This document shows positions 24,593 to 33,804 of a stretch of DNA of 64,000 nt, piece after piece (the first letter of the stretch is position 1; each line of letters begins with the position of its first letter). Both the position numbers and the translations under genes were made by a program. The stretch lies in the NCBI RefSeq assembly GCF_019976755.1, contig NZ_AP023441.1, positions 6,197,501 through 6,261,500 on the forward strand, given 5' to 3'. The stretch comes from Nostoc sp. MS1 (GTDB taxonomy: Bacteria; Cyanobacteriota; Cyanobacteriia; Cyanobacteriales; Nostocaceae). The notes beneath the pieces are model-generated. The model saw nothing but the letters and a program-made list of their open reading frames with translations. It had not been told where the DNA came from and made no database searches.

Positions 24593-24596
24593 TTAT

Positions 24597-24667
24597 TAGT
24601 TGTCAATTGTCAGTTGTCACTTGTCAGTAGACTAATAACTAATGACCAATGACCAATGACTAATGAC
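24597..24667 (+). repeat. Heptamer repeats running into the rsmD start codon
   Basis: Units of GTCAATT/GTCAGTT, then TGACCAATGACCAATGACTA. The final TAATGAC supplies the ATG (24663-24665) of the next gene. Confidence 0.75.
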
Positions 24668-25214
24668 TCTTAGAATTTACGGGAATCGCCAAATTAAAAC
24701 TTTACCAGGGCAAGAAACCCGACCCACAACTTCGCGGGTTAGGGAAGCTGTGTTTAATATTTGGCAAGGAGAAATAGAAGGCTGTCGCTGGCTAGATTTG
24801 TGTGCCGGTAATGGTTCAATGGGTGCAGAAGCATTGAGTCGGGGCGCTAGCTTGGTGGTAGGAATTGAGAAATCAAGCCGAGCCTGTGCAGTAATTCAAG
24901 AAAATTGGCAGCGCATCGCCCACAACGAACAAAAATGGCGAGTATTGCGTGGTGATGTTGTTGTGCAGTTAAAAAATTTATCAGGGCAGCAATTTGACAA
25001 GATATATTTTGACCCGCCCTATGCTAGTGGATTATATCAGCCAGTATTAGAAGCGATCGCTGATTATCAATTATTAGAGCCAAACGGGGAAATTGCGATC
25101 GAACACAACCCCCAAGGCTGGGTAGATATAGTAATTCCTACCTGGGAAATTTGCCGTCAAAAAGTCTACGGTAACACGGCGCTGACTTTTTATAGAACCG
25201 AGAAAACGGAGTAG
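24663..25214 (+). CDS. rsmD: 16S rRNA (guanine-966-N2)-methyltransferase
   Basis: A 183-residue RsmD with the opening LRIYGNRQIKTLPGQETRP, TSRVREAVFNI, SAM motif WLDLCAGNGSMGAEAL and catalytic DPPYASG. It methylates G966 of 16S rRNA. The start must be near this ATG because the conserved N-terminus begins at once; that ATG is inside a heptamer repeat and has no Shine-Dalgarno sequence. Lies 70 bp after hisH. Confidence 0.93.
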   Translation: MTLRIYGNRQIKTLPGQETRPTTSRVREAVFNIWQGEIEGCRWLDLCAGNGSMGAEALSRGASLVVGIEKSSRACAVIQENWQRIAHNEQKWRVLRGDVVVQLKNLSGQQFDKIYFDPPYASGLYQPVLEAIADYQLLEPNGEIAIEHNPQGWVDIVIPTWEICRQKVYGNTALTFYRTEKTE

Positions 25215-25320
25215 GGGGAGTGGGGGGAGATAGGGAAGTAGGGGAAGTAGGGGAAGAATTTCTATCTACCTTGTCTCCCTCATCTCCCTCATCTCCCTCA
25301 TCCCCCCCATCCCTCACTCA
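25212..25320. repeat. Low-complexity purine/pyrimidine repeats
   Basis: GGGGAAGTAGGGGAAG units followed by CTCCCTCATCTCCCTCATCT units; the two halves are roughly complementary and could form a long hairpin between convergent genes. Confidence 0.6.
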
Positions 25321-25434
25321 TCAACCACCCAACTCATTGGGGCGCTTGTATTGCTTATAAGCGGCGTAAAATAGTCCAGCCAGGGTGACAGGTATTAGAC
25401 CAAGAACAATGCCTGAAAGTAGTGGTTCAATCAC
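25321..25434 (-). CDS. petG: Cytochrome b6-f complex subunit V (PetG)
   Basis: A 37-residue single-span protein starting with GTG at 25434: (M)IEPLLSGIVLGLIPVTLA, then GLFYAAYKQYKRPNELGG. It is a small structural subunit needed for assembly of the cytochrome b6-f complex in thylakoids. GGAG lies 8 nt before the GTG. The sequence matches PetG end to end. It is monocistronic, opposite the cytochrome cM gene. Confidence 0.95.
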   Translation of the reverse strand: MIEPLLSGIVLGLIPVTLAGLFYAAYKQYKRPNELGG

Positions 25435-25639
25435 TGGAAATCTCCTGTTACGATTATTCATTAATTATTTCCCGCCTTCAATTTTACCAAATTGCGGATG
25501 AATGCCGCTTCCCACAGGATTTTTAAGCAAAGTTTCCAGATAAAAAACTGTAGTTTATGCTTGCAGACATCATCAAGAACTTTTAAGCTATGTGTAGTAA
25601 ATTAAAATTTAAGTAAACCTAGACTTTACAGCACACCTT

Positions 25640-26014
25640 TTGGATAACCAGATTACTAAACCTGAAATTCCGATTCAGCGTATCGCTTTAGTGGCGCTAG
25701 TGATACTGCTAGCAGTCCCTTTGGGCTTTTTTGGTGTTCAGTTGGTGAAAGCCTCTGACCCTTATGTTAAGAGTGTTCTTGCCATGAAAGGAGATCCAAT
25801 TCAGGGACACGCTATCTTTCAAATCAATTGTGCTGGCTGTCACGGTTTAGAAGCAGATGGTCGAGTAGGCCCCAGCTTGCAAGCTGTGTCTAAGCGTAAG
25901 TCCAGGTATGGACTCATTCATCAAGTCATTAGTGGGGAAACCCCCCCAATGCCCAAATTTCAACCCAACACCAAGGAAATGGCAGACCTTTTAAGCTTTT
26001 TAGAGACTTTATAA
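25640..26014 (+). CDS. cytM: Cytochrome cM
   Basis: A 124-residue membrane-anchored c-type cytochrome: one N-terminal membrane helix (about 14-36), then a haem site CAGCH (64-68) in AIFQINCAGCHGLEADG, and the axial Met in TPPMPKFQP (M104). The body matches cyanobacterial CytM, a low-abundance cytochrome that limits photosynthesis/respiration under certain carbon regimes. The apparent start is TTG (25640). A good terminator follows. Confidence 0.85.
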   Translation: MDNQITKPEIPIQRIALVALVILLAVPLGFFGVQLVKASDPYVKSVLAMKGDPIQGHAIFQINCAGCHGLEADGRVGPSLQAVSKRKSRYGLIHQVISGETPPMPKFQPNTKEMADLLSFLETL

Positions 26015-26043
26015 GCCAGTAGAGTTGAGATACGCACAAACCT

Positions 26044-26078
26044 AGAACCCTGGTTTCTTGAAAAAACCAGGGTTCTTT
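26044..26078 (+). terminator. Intrinsic terminator of cytM
   Basis: AGAACCCTGGTTT (26044-26056) pairs with AAACCAGGGTTCT (26064-26076), followed by TT. It is 30 bp after the stop. Confidence 0.85.
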
Positions 26079-26162
26079 ACGTTTGGCTACAGCTATATAT
26101 GCTGATGTTGTGGGATGAGTATCTTGTTCGCCCTTTTGGGCAGAATGCCTAGCCCACAAAGA

Positions 26163-27164
26163 TTAAAATTTATTACGACGAATTAATGATTCTAATTCAG
26201 TTGTTTGAATGTCAATAAGTTTTATGTTCGGATGGTAAGGAGTATATTTTGCTAAAAGCTGAGATCGCTCTGTTTTTAAACTATCCATTTTTTCATACGC
26301 TGCATTTGATATTAAATTTTTTACTACACTTTTATCTACTTGCGGTTGTGTGGTTGCAAGTTGCTGATATAAATCCTCCAGTTGAGTATCAAAATATTGA
26401 ATGTTTGGAGATGAAGGTATAAACCTAGCTAAATTTAATGCCCGTTCAACTTCTGTAGTCGCTATTGTACGTAAAATACTACCTGTTGTAACTTTAGGTA
26501 TGGTAACGGCTACGCCCATACTTGATAGCTCTTTTCTAGTCTTGTCTAACATCTGCTGGTATCTGTCATCCATGTAACCAGTATCGAAAACTCCATCTAC
26601 GTATTGCTGCAAGAGTTTTTCGGCTACTTTATAATCAGCGATCGCACTTTGTTTATTTCCCACATCCTTGTAAAGATTTGCTCTAAAAACGTATTCATCA
26701 GCATTAGGTCCACGATTATTGCCAATTAATTGAGTTAAATCAGAAATTGCTTTGGTTTTTTCACCCAACTTTTCATAAGCCCTAGCCCTGTTCCAATATG
26801 CAGCACTAGTAAGACCCAATCTACCTGTATTTTTCTGAATTACTTTGCTATAGTCTGCCACTGCTGCTTGATAATTTTCCATTGCAGCATAAGCATTTGC
26901 ACGATGATAGTATGGTTCTTCAGCGTAGGGGTTGAGTTTAATTGCCTGGGTAAAAGTAGACACAGCAGCCGATACATCCTTTAGACAATCTTGTTGAAAG
27001 TGTCCCATAGCCAAGAAGTCGTTTACGGAATTAAGAGTTGCTGGCCTGGGCATTTGGCAATCAGGAGAAAGCTGGGAATCTGGTATTTGTGCGACTACTA
27101 GCGGTATTGAGTAACCTAGCAATAACAAAGCAGGCAATGTATAAAAAAACGAGGTGAATTTCAT
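26163..27164 (-). CDS. TPR-repeat protein, secreted or periplasmic
   Basis: A 333-residue protein with a signal peptide (hydrophobic 8-25, ending VVAQ) and several TPR units (about 60-200: TFTQAIKLNPYAEEPYYHRA, YQAAVADYSKVIQ, KTKAISDLTQLI, KQSAIADYKVAEKLL). The C-terminal third is helical with two similar segments (PSSPNIQYFDTQLEDL and YTPYHPNIKLIDIQTTELE). TPRs mediate protein contacts; partner unknown. Stands alone. Confidence 0.78.
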   Translation of the reverse strand: MKFTSFFYTLPALLLLGYSIPLVVAQIPDSQLSPDCQMPRPATLNSVNDFLAMGHFQQDCLKDVSAAVSTFTQAIKLNPYAEEPYYHRANAYAAMENYQAAVADYSKVIQKNTGRLGLTSAAYWNRARAYEKLGEKTKAISDLTQLIGNNRGPNADEYVFRANLYKDVGNKQSAIADYKVAEKLLQQYVDGVFDTGYMDDRYQQMLDKTRKELSSMGVAVTIPKVTTGSILRTIATTEVERALNLARFIPSSPNIQYFDTQLEDLYQQLATTQPQVDKSVVKNLISNAAYEKMDSLKTERSQLLAKYTPYHPNIKLIDIQTTELESLIRRNKF

Positions 27165-27410
27165 ACTGTCAAAGTGTAGAAGATTGTTCTTAAGGTAGTC
27201 CAGTTCTGGATTTACATCTGTTATTTAGCCTTGATTAAACTAATTTAACTTGGACAGCATTTGATTTGCCACAACAGTAGACTGGCTATGTATTCTAGCT
27301 AGATACAAATGTATTAGTGCCAAATAAATACGTATAATTTTAGAGAAAACTTTACATAAATTGCGTATTCTTGCTATTAAAATTTTAAAGCTATAAAGAA
27401 TGTTACTGCT

Positions 27411-28187
27411 ATGCAGGATACTAACTCAGCATCTATCACTCCAGAGCGCCAAACTAAACAGGTAATGACTGACGTGCTGCAAATCGGCGATCGCACTATT
27501 CAAGCCAGTGAATTGATTCCCTTGCTGGCTAATTATCAACTACTGCCACAATTATTACGGGAATTAATTATTGATGAGGCGATCGCATTAGTTGAATGTC
27601 AATCTGAGGAATTAGCTCAAGCTAAACAGAGGTTTTACGCTGAAAAACAGCTAAACCAAGTAACCGACATTCAAGCATGGTTAGCGCAACAAGGTTTGAC
27701 CATCGAACAATTAGACAACATTATTGCTCGGAGGATCAAGCTAGAAAAATACAAGCAAGCTACTTGGGGGCCGAAACTGGATTCTTATTTTTTTCAGTTG
27801 AAAGCAAAACTAGATAGAGTAATTTATTCCCTACTGCGGACTCAAGACCCAGGTTTAGCGCAAGAATTGTACTTCCGCCTGCAAGCAAAGGAACAGTCTT
27901 TTGCAGAGGTAGCGCAAAAATACTCCCAAGGCCCAGAAGCCCAAACTGGTGGTTTAGTCGGCCCTGTTGAACAGAGTTCACTACATCCGGCGATGGTACA
28001 GTTACTATCTAGCTGTCAACCAGGGCAAATTTCCCCACCTACTCGTATTGCTGAGTGGTTTGTGATTGTGCGTGTGGAGAAATTTATTCCCGCCCAGTTA
28101 GATGAACCAATGAAAGCAAGGCTGTTAAATGAGATGTTTGAAGGTTGGATGCAGGAACAGCAAAAGCAGGTTGTTATTAGTCAATAG
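27411..28187 (+). CDS. PpiC-type (parvulin) peptidyl-prolyl isomerase-like protein
   Basis: A 258-residue protein with an N-terminal helical SurA-like segment (about 20-130) and a parvulin domain (about 135-235: SFAEVAQKYSQGPEAQTGGL, VGPVEQSSLHPAMVQLL, GQISPPTRIAEWFVIVRVE). No signal peptide. In cyanobacteria this type often accompanies exporters of Gly-Gly-leader peptides; here it is isolated. Its C-terminus resembles the fragment at the left edge of the window. Catalytic competence is unproven. Confidence 0.78.
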   Translation: MQDTNSASITPERQTKQVMTDVLQIGDRTIQASELIPLLANYQLLPQLLRELIIDEAIALVECQSEELAQAKQRFYAEKQLNQVTDIQAWLAQQGLTIEQLDNIIARRIKLEKYKQATWGPKLDSYFFQLKAKLDRVIYSLLRTQDPGLAQELYFRLQAKEQSFAEVAQKYSQGPEAQTGGLVGPVEQSSLHPAMVQLLSSCQPGQISPPTRIAEWFVIVRVEKFIPAQLDEPMKARLLNEMFEGWMQEQQKQVVISQ

Positions 28188-28243
28188 TCATAGTCATTGG
28201 TTTAAAGTGGAGGAAATGAACCTTGCTCCAGTTGGTATGATTC

Positions 28244-28864
28244 ATGAATACTGTAATTACACTTGAAAGAATCGAACTGCCTGCGGGTACTATTGTCAAG
28301 CTTTTGGGGAACTGGGAAGACTATCAGAGGATGGTTTTGCTGTTGGGCGATCGCACTATTCCCCGCATTAAATACCGACCTGGAGAAATTTGGTTGATGT
28401 CCCCACTACCAGAACATGGAAGGGATGCAAGCTTACTGGCGGACATCGCTAAGGTCTTACTGGACAGTTTAGGTCAGAAATACGACTCTTTTACCCCTAT
28501 TACAATGAGCTTACCGGAGTATAGCGGCATTGAACCAGACTATTGCTTTTATATTGAAGATTGGCAGCAAGTCAAAGGTAAAAGTCGTATCGATTGGGTA
28601 AATGACCCTCCTCCCGATTTAGCAATTGAAATAGATATTACTAGCTATACCGATATTAATGATTATCTTCCGTATAAAGTGCCAGAGGTTTGGCTACTAA
28701 GAAATAAACAATTGTTGATTTATCGGTTACAGTCCGAAACTTATGTGCTGGGAGAAAGTAAATATTTTTCTAATATTGCAGGAATTGTACAGCAATGTTT
28801 TCAAATCGCCAGTGAACAAACCACAAGTGAAGCAATTAGATGGTTAAGGAATTTTTTGATGTAA
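28244..28864 (+). CDS. Uma2-family (PD-(D/E)XK) putative nuclease
   Basis: A 206-residue protein of the Uma2 (DUF820) family, which is greatly expanded in cyanobacteria. Key segments: PRIKYRPGEIWLMSPLPEHG, SGIEPDYCFYIED and PPDLAIEIDITSYTDIN, where the acidic residues of the PD-(D/E)XK site lie; LAIEIDITS has T-S in place of the usual S-S and no lysine follows as in ExK. The substrate is unknown. Intact. Confidence 0.85.
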   Translation: MNTVITLERIELPAGTIVKLLGNWEDYQRMVLLLGDRTIPRIKYRPGEIWLMSPLPEHGRDASLLADIAKVLLDSLGQKYDSFTPITMSLPEYSGIEPDYCFYIEDWQQVKGKSRIDWVNDPPPDLAIEIDITSYTDINDYLPYKVPEVWLLRNKQLLIYRLQSETYVLGESKYFSNIAGIVQQCFQIASEQTTSEAIRWLRNFLM

Positions 28865-29166
28865 AAATAAAATTAAGGTAGTGGTGTGTCAAAACTAAAA
28901 TGTGCCAATAAATTTGAATAAAATTAACTACGGATAACCGGGATGGGATGTTGTTTGATTTGGAAATTCTTTAATCGGCGTTGCTAAATCAAAGATGATT
29001 TTACAAAATCATCAAAGTCATATTGCATTTATAGCAATTCCCAAGCAAATGAAATACACCCCACCCCAACCCTCCCCTTGCCAAGGGGAGGGTGCGCGAC
29101 AGCGCGGGTGGGGTGATTTTGTATCTCACCAGAATGGGAAACGCCATATACAACGCCGTATCTTAT
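28865..29166. other. Intergenic region with a GC-rich palindromic repeat
   Basis: No gene. It carries a repeat at 29057-29115: CACCCCACCCC at the left end, GGGTGGGGTG at the right, and an inner CCCTCCCCTTG/CCAAGGGGAGGG hairpin. A related sequence lies at 34176-34260. Confidence 0.65.
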
Positions 29167-29562
29167 TTATCTAGTCTGCAAATTTTTGTTAGGGGTTGCT
29201 TCTGCAAAAGATTTTAAGCGAGTAACGCTGCTTTTGCGAATGCGATCGCTCTTACGAACACCACCCGCCATTTCATACTCGCTGCTATCTTTGCCATATT
29301 TTACTGCTACTCCCAGCAGCATTGTTTCACATAAAGCACTCAAGCTTCTTTCTAGTTGTTCAATATCAGTCTTGGAAGCATCAATTACAGATATAGCAGT
29401 GTTATAATCATTTATTTTAATACGTAACTGTTCAATTTGTTGTGTAAAATTTTTTAAGTTGTTAGCATTGCCAAAATCTATATTTGGATCAATAGCTTTA
29501 AGTCCAGACAATCTTAACTGAGCTTTTTCTAAAATGCGAGATGAGCGCTTTTGACGAGGCAT
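29167..29562 (-). CDS. Hypothetical coiled-coil protein
   Basis: A 131-residue basic protein. The middle (about 35-85: LKNFTQQIEQLRIKINDYNT, then IDASKTDIEQLERSLSALCE) looks like a coiled coil, and the tail is Arg/Lys-rich (GGVRKSDRIRKSSVTRLKSF). I do not recognise the family. ATG with AGGG upstream. Confidence 0.6.
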   Translation of the reverse strand: MPRQKRSSRILEKAQLRLSGLKAIDPNIDFGNANNLKNFTQQIEQLRIKINDYNTAISVIDASKTDIEQLERSLSALCETMLLGVAVKYGKDSSEYEMAGGVRKSDRIRKSSVTRLKSFAEATPNKNLQTR

Positions 29563-29768
29563 AACTTTAACCCTGTAGATTGTTACACTGTTAGCTTGTC
29601 TTAAAAAAGCTTAATTTTGGTTCAGAAATATTCGCAGTTAATTATGTTTTTTCTAATAAGATTTCTCCGAAAATCCAGTAATTATGCTGAATTTGGGCTT
29701 AACAGATAGTTGTCTTTATAATTGCTTTAATGTGGCAGGAAACAAGAGGCAGTAAAAATAAAATTACT

Positions 29769-29872
29769 GTAGGGTGTGTTAGGCGCTGGGTTGAATATGA
29801 TGTTTCACGAAAATAATAACTTAAGCGCCTAACGCACCGTATTATTTAGTGGTGCGTTAGGCTAATACCTTA
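29769..29872. repeat. MITE-like repeat, GTAGGGTGTGTTAGGCGC type
   Basis: About 100 bp. Starts GTAGGGTGTGTTAGGCGC and contains AAGCGCCTAACGCACC and GGTGCGTTAGGC, shared with 38596-38711; the three blocks are inverted relative to each other and can fold into hairpins. Confidence 0.7.
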
Positions 29873-29890
29873 ACAAGGATAGTAACTAAT

Positions 29891-30082
29891 ATCGTGATAT
29901 TAATAAGTAACCTCAAGACGTTTTTTACAAATGTCGTGATTTTCTCTATAAAAAGCGCAATATTAATAAGTAACGTCAAGGCATTTTTTATAAATGTTAT
30001 GAGTTTCTCTATGAATAACGTACTATTAATAAGTAAAATTAAGGCATTGGTCAAAAATATTTTGAATTGCTCTATAGATAAT
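29891..30082 (+). repeat. Three 63-bp tandem repeats with an open frame
   Basis: Units of 63 bp begin ATATTAATAAGTAAC or CTATTAATAAGTAAA. They keep an open frame on the plus strand (29894-30127, GTG start, 77 residues, three 21-residue units like ILISNLKTFFTNVVIFSIKS) and also one on the minus strand. It lies just upstream of the NACHT gene. Whether it is translated is unclear; there is no good Shine-Dalgarno sequence. Confidence 0.6.
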
Positions 30083-31852
30083 GTAGTTGTGCTAATGTCA
30101 GGTAATTCTACTCAGGCGATCGCTTAAAGCTACACCCTTATACTATCTATAGAGTTTGCGATCGCGTAGAGTAACACACCAATAAATTTATACGTTGGTA
30201 GAAAATATAAAATCAAATTTAAAGCTCAACTATACATAGTTTTATTTTAATTCCCATGACCGGACTAGAACCTTGGGCAATTTCTGTTGTTAGTGGTGTA
30301 GCTGCTCCTTTGATTCAGTCGCTTTTGACAGGTGGTAGTCAAATTATCAGCAAGGCTGGAAAAAGCCTCCAAGAAAGAGAAATTAAGAGTGAAGTTGATG
30401 CTGCTGCTAGAAGATATGAGGAGAAATATCAAGAACGACATGGGATTCTTAAAGTATTGGGAATGCGTCAACCTGTAACTTTGGAATCTGTCTATACAGC
30501 AGTGCAGTTTTTAAATGATGATGCAATTCAAAGTTTTGAATCTATCGAGAACTTAGAAAAGTTTTATCGAGAAGCTAAAAACCGTAGGTTTACATCTAAG
30601 GATGCGCCTAAGCAAGTAGGTATTAAAGTCGCTAACGAAAAGCAATATTTAATGGTACTTGGTGGCCCCGGTGCTGGCAAGTCTACATTTTTGCGAAAGA
30701 TGGGGTTGGAAGCACTAAAAGGAAAAAGAGGAAGATTTGAACACAACTGTATTCCTGTATTTATTGAGTTAAAAAGATTTACATCTAGTGATATTGATAT
30801 TGAAAAACTTGTTACAGATGAATTTAAAATCTGTGGATTTCCATCACCTGATGATTTTACAGCTAAAGCTTTAGAATCAGGTAAATTACTAATTTTATTA
30901 GATGGGTTGGATGAAGTACCAAGTAAAAATTTAATTGAAGCGATTGACAGAATAAAAGACTTTGTAGATAAGTACGATCGCAATCGCTTTATTGCTTCCT
31001 GCCGTACTGCTGCTCATCGTAGTGGCTTTCCTCGTTTTAGCGATGTGATTATGGCAGATTTTGATGATGATCAGATCCAGCAATTTATTTTAAACTGGTT
31101 TCAATCAGAAGCAGATAAGCAAGCCAAGACAGGCGATAAATGCTGGGAATTACTACAAAAATCAGAAAACTCTGCTGCTAAAGAGTTAGCACACACACCT
31201 TTATTGCTAACATTTTTGTGTTTAGTATACGACCGTTCCCAAAATTTTCCAGCTAATCGCAGTGTGCTTTATAAAAATGCCTTGCGGATATTGCTACAAG
31301 AATGGGCATCAGAGAAGCGAATTTTACAAGATGAAATATATCAAGGGCTGCACACAGAATTAGAAGAAATATTATTAGCAGAGATTGCTTATACAGGTTT
31401 TGAGTCTGACAAGCTGTTCTTTCCCCAGCGTGATATTGTTCAGCAAATCAAAACTTTTCTGGCAAGTAATTTGAATGCACCGCAACATTTAGATGGTGAA
31501 AAAGTGCTGAATACTATTGCTGTGCAGCAGGGAATTTTAGTAGAACGGGCAGAAGATATCTTTTCTTTTTCTCACCTAACACTACAAGAATATTTAACAG
31601 CACAATATATTGATGACCATCGCCTAGTTGAAAAATTAGTAACTCAACACCTAACAGACAAACGCTGGTCAGAAGTGTTTTTACTCGTCGCTGGTTTAAT
31701 GCGTGGTGGTGCAGATGATTTGCTGTTGTTGATGGAAAAGGAAGCGCAGAAATATATTAACTCAGTCAAATTACGAGATTTATTAAACTGGGCAGAACAA
31801 ATGACGGCTGGTTCACCAGGAGATTATAAGCCAGTTGGTAAACGTGCAGTAG

Positions 31853-32062
31853 CAATTGCGATCGCCCTCGCTAACGCCATCGCCCTCGCTAACGCCATCG
31901 CCATTGTTATCGCCAACGCCATCGTCAACACCAACGTTATCGCCAAAGTCATCGCCAACGCCATCGTCAACGCCTATACCATCGCCAACACCATTGCCAT
32001 CGTCTACACCAACGCCAACGCCAACGCTAACGCTAACGCCATCGCCAACGCAATTAGCAATG
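31853..32062 (+). repeat. Hexamer-type simple repeat in the NACHT gene
   Basis: About 200 bp of GCCATCGCC/AACGCC-type units translating to Ala/Ile/Asn/Val alternation (ALANAIALANAIAIV, TNANANANANAIANA). It lies between the NACHT helical region and the C-terminal domain. Copy number is likely variable. Confidence 0.8.
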
Positions 32063-32131
32063 CTATTAATTACACTGATGAAATTGAACAACTAAAAATT
32101 TTTAATAACATTAATCTTACGTTACTAAGTA

Positions 32132-33804
32132 GGGCTGGCTGAATAAGGGCGAAAGATAGCAGAATGAAGAGTTTCAGGGTCAGGAAAGAAAAATAAGGTG
32201 AAAAGAAAAAGGGTAAGATAAGTAAAAATCCTTGTAGCAAGTTGCGTTAAAATGTATCGAAGAGCGCAAAAGCAAGAAAAAGCAGCAGAAAACTTTGAAC
32301 TACCCTTTGGGGGAAAACTAGCGTCAGATAACCGATGGGTAATCATGGCGAACATGATACCTTGGTCAAAATTTGAAGCAGAGTACGCAGAAATATTTTC
32401 AGCAAGAATGGGAGCGCCAGCCAAAACATTTAGAATGGCGTTGGGAGCATTAATAATTAAAGAAAAATTAGGAATAAGTGACAGAGAGACAGTAGAACAA
32501 ATTCGGGAGAACCCGTATCTGCAATACTTTATAGGAATGTCAGCATATAGTAATGAATCTGCATTTGACCCGTCAATGCTAGTTCATTTTAGAGAAAGGA
32601 TAGATATAGAATTAGTCAATAAAATCAATCAAGAAATAGTCAGGAAGATGTTAGAAAATAAACAGGAGGTAGAAGTAAGAGCAAAAAAGCCAGAGGTCGA
32701 GGATTCAAAAAGTAAGCCAGCCAATAGAGGAAAATTAATATTAGATGCTAGTTGTGCGCCAGCAGACATAAGTTATCCGACAGATTTAGGATTATTAAAT
32801 CAAGCCAGAAAGCAAACAGAAACAATCATAGATACATTATATAAGTCCTTATTAGTAAGAAATATCAACAAACCAAGAACCTACAGAAACAAAGCAAGAA
32901 AGGATTATTTAGCAGTAGCCAAGAAAAGAAAACCAACAGTTAAAGAAAGAAGGAAAGCTATCAGAAAGCAACTGCAATATATCAACAGAAATTTAACTCA
33001 TATTCAGCAGCTAATAAATTTAGGTGCGTCACTATTAAAACTGAGCAACAGTCAATATAAGATGTTGCTAGTAGTAGCAGAAGTTTATCGTCAACAGTTA
33101 TGGTTATATGAAAATCAAAAAATTAGTATACAAGACCGCATTGTCAGTTTAAACCAACCACACATTCGTCCGATTATCCGAGGTAAAGCCGGGAGAACAG
33201 TAGAGTTTGGGGCTAAGTTTTCAGCTAGTTACTATGATGGCTATGTATTTTTAGACCATATTAGTTGGGACAACTTTAACGAATCAGGAGACTTAAAATC
33301 ACAAGTAGAAGCATACAAAAACTACACCGGATATTATCCTGAATCAGTTCATGTTGATAAGATTTATCGGACGAGGGAGAATCGAGCTTGGTGTCAAGAA
33401 AGGGGAATTAGAATTAGTGGCCCACCACTAGGTAGACCCCCCCAAAATGTCAGCCCTGAAAAGAAGAAACAAGCCGCTTATGACGAAAGGATTCGTAATT
33501 GTATTGAGGGCAAGTTTGGACAAGGTAAACGAAGATTTAGCCTTGGTAGAGTTATGGCTAAACTTCCTCATACTTCTTTCACCGCTATTGCCATAACTTT
33601 TTTAGTTATGAATCTTTCTACTCTGCTATTACGGCTTTTTTGTGTATTTTTTTGCCTATTTTTCAAAACTGAGTCTTTTTTTACTTCTTCTATTATCGAA
33701 ACTGATATTTCATTAAACCTTAAACAACAAAAACTTATCTTTTTTCTGGACTGACTACTTAATCAATTTTTCTCTTCCTTTGAAATGACTTTTTCAGCAA
33801 GCCC
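32132..33804 (+). mobile_element. IS5-type insertion sequence with 6-bp target duplication
   Basis: 1673 bp. Left end GGGCTGGCTGAATAAG, right end (reverse complement) GGGCTTGCTGAAAAAG. TAAGTA flanks it on both sides (32126-32131 and 33805-33810), consistent with a target duplication. The flanking frame is restored on removal. Confidence 0.9.
32252..33754 (+). CDS. IS5-family transposase
   Basis: A 500-residue DDE transposase. N-terminal DUF772-like region (SAKMG-type ARMGAPAKTFRMALGALI, then ISDRETVEQIRENPYLQYF), first acidic residue in LILDASCAPADI, second in VHVDKIYRTREN, and the glutamate in NCIEGKFGQGKRRF. Full length with no internal stop, so the element may be mobile. The last ~45 residues are hydrophobic and Phe-rich. 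Confidence 0.88.
   Translation: MYRRAQKQEKAAENFELPFGGKLASDNRWVIMANMIPWSKFEAEYAEIFSARMGAPAKTFRMALGALIIKEKLGISDRETVEQIRENPYLQYFIGMSAYSNESAFDPSMLVHFRERIDIELVNKINQEIVRKMLENKQEVEVRAKKPEVEDSKSKPANRGKLILDASCAPADISYPTDLGLLNQARKQTETIIDTLYKSLLVRNINKPRTYRNKARKDYLAVAKKRKPTVKERRKAIRKQLQYINRNLTHIQQLINLGASLLKLSNSQYKMLLVVAEVYRQQLWLYENQKISIQDRIVSLNQPHIRPIIRGKAGRTVEFGAKFSASYYDGYVFLDHISWDNFNESGDLKSQVEAYKNYTGYYPESVHVDKIYRTRENRAWCQERGIRISGPPLGRPPQNVSPEKKKQAAYDERIRNCIEGKFGQGKRRFSLGRVMAKLPHTSFTAIAITFLVMNLSTLLLRLFCVFFCLFFKTESFFTSSIIETDISLNLKQQKLIFFLD

Noticed and set aside
23957..25214. hisH and rsmD as a functional operon
   Set aside because: They are co-directional but separated by a repeat and belong to unrelated pathways; no evidence beyond spacing.
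25929..26159. Minus-strand frame across the cytM end
   Set aside because: It runs through the cytM terminator hairpin and antisense to cytM.
29857..30054. Minus-strand 65-codon frame in the 63-bp repeats
   Set aside because: Consequence of a repeat length divisible by three; low-complexity Leu/Ile product with no ribosome-binding site.
31813..32095. Two additional frames across the NACHT repeat tract (Gly/Val/Asp and Ser/Pro/Thr repeats)
   Set aside because: Simple repeats are open in several frames; only the frame continuous with the NTPase is supported.
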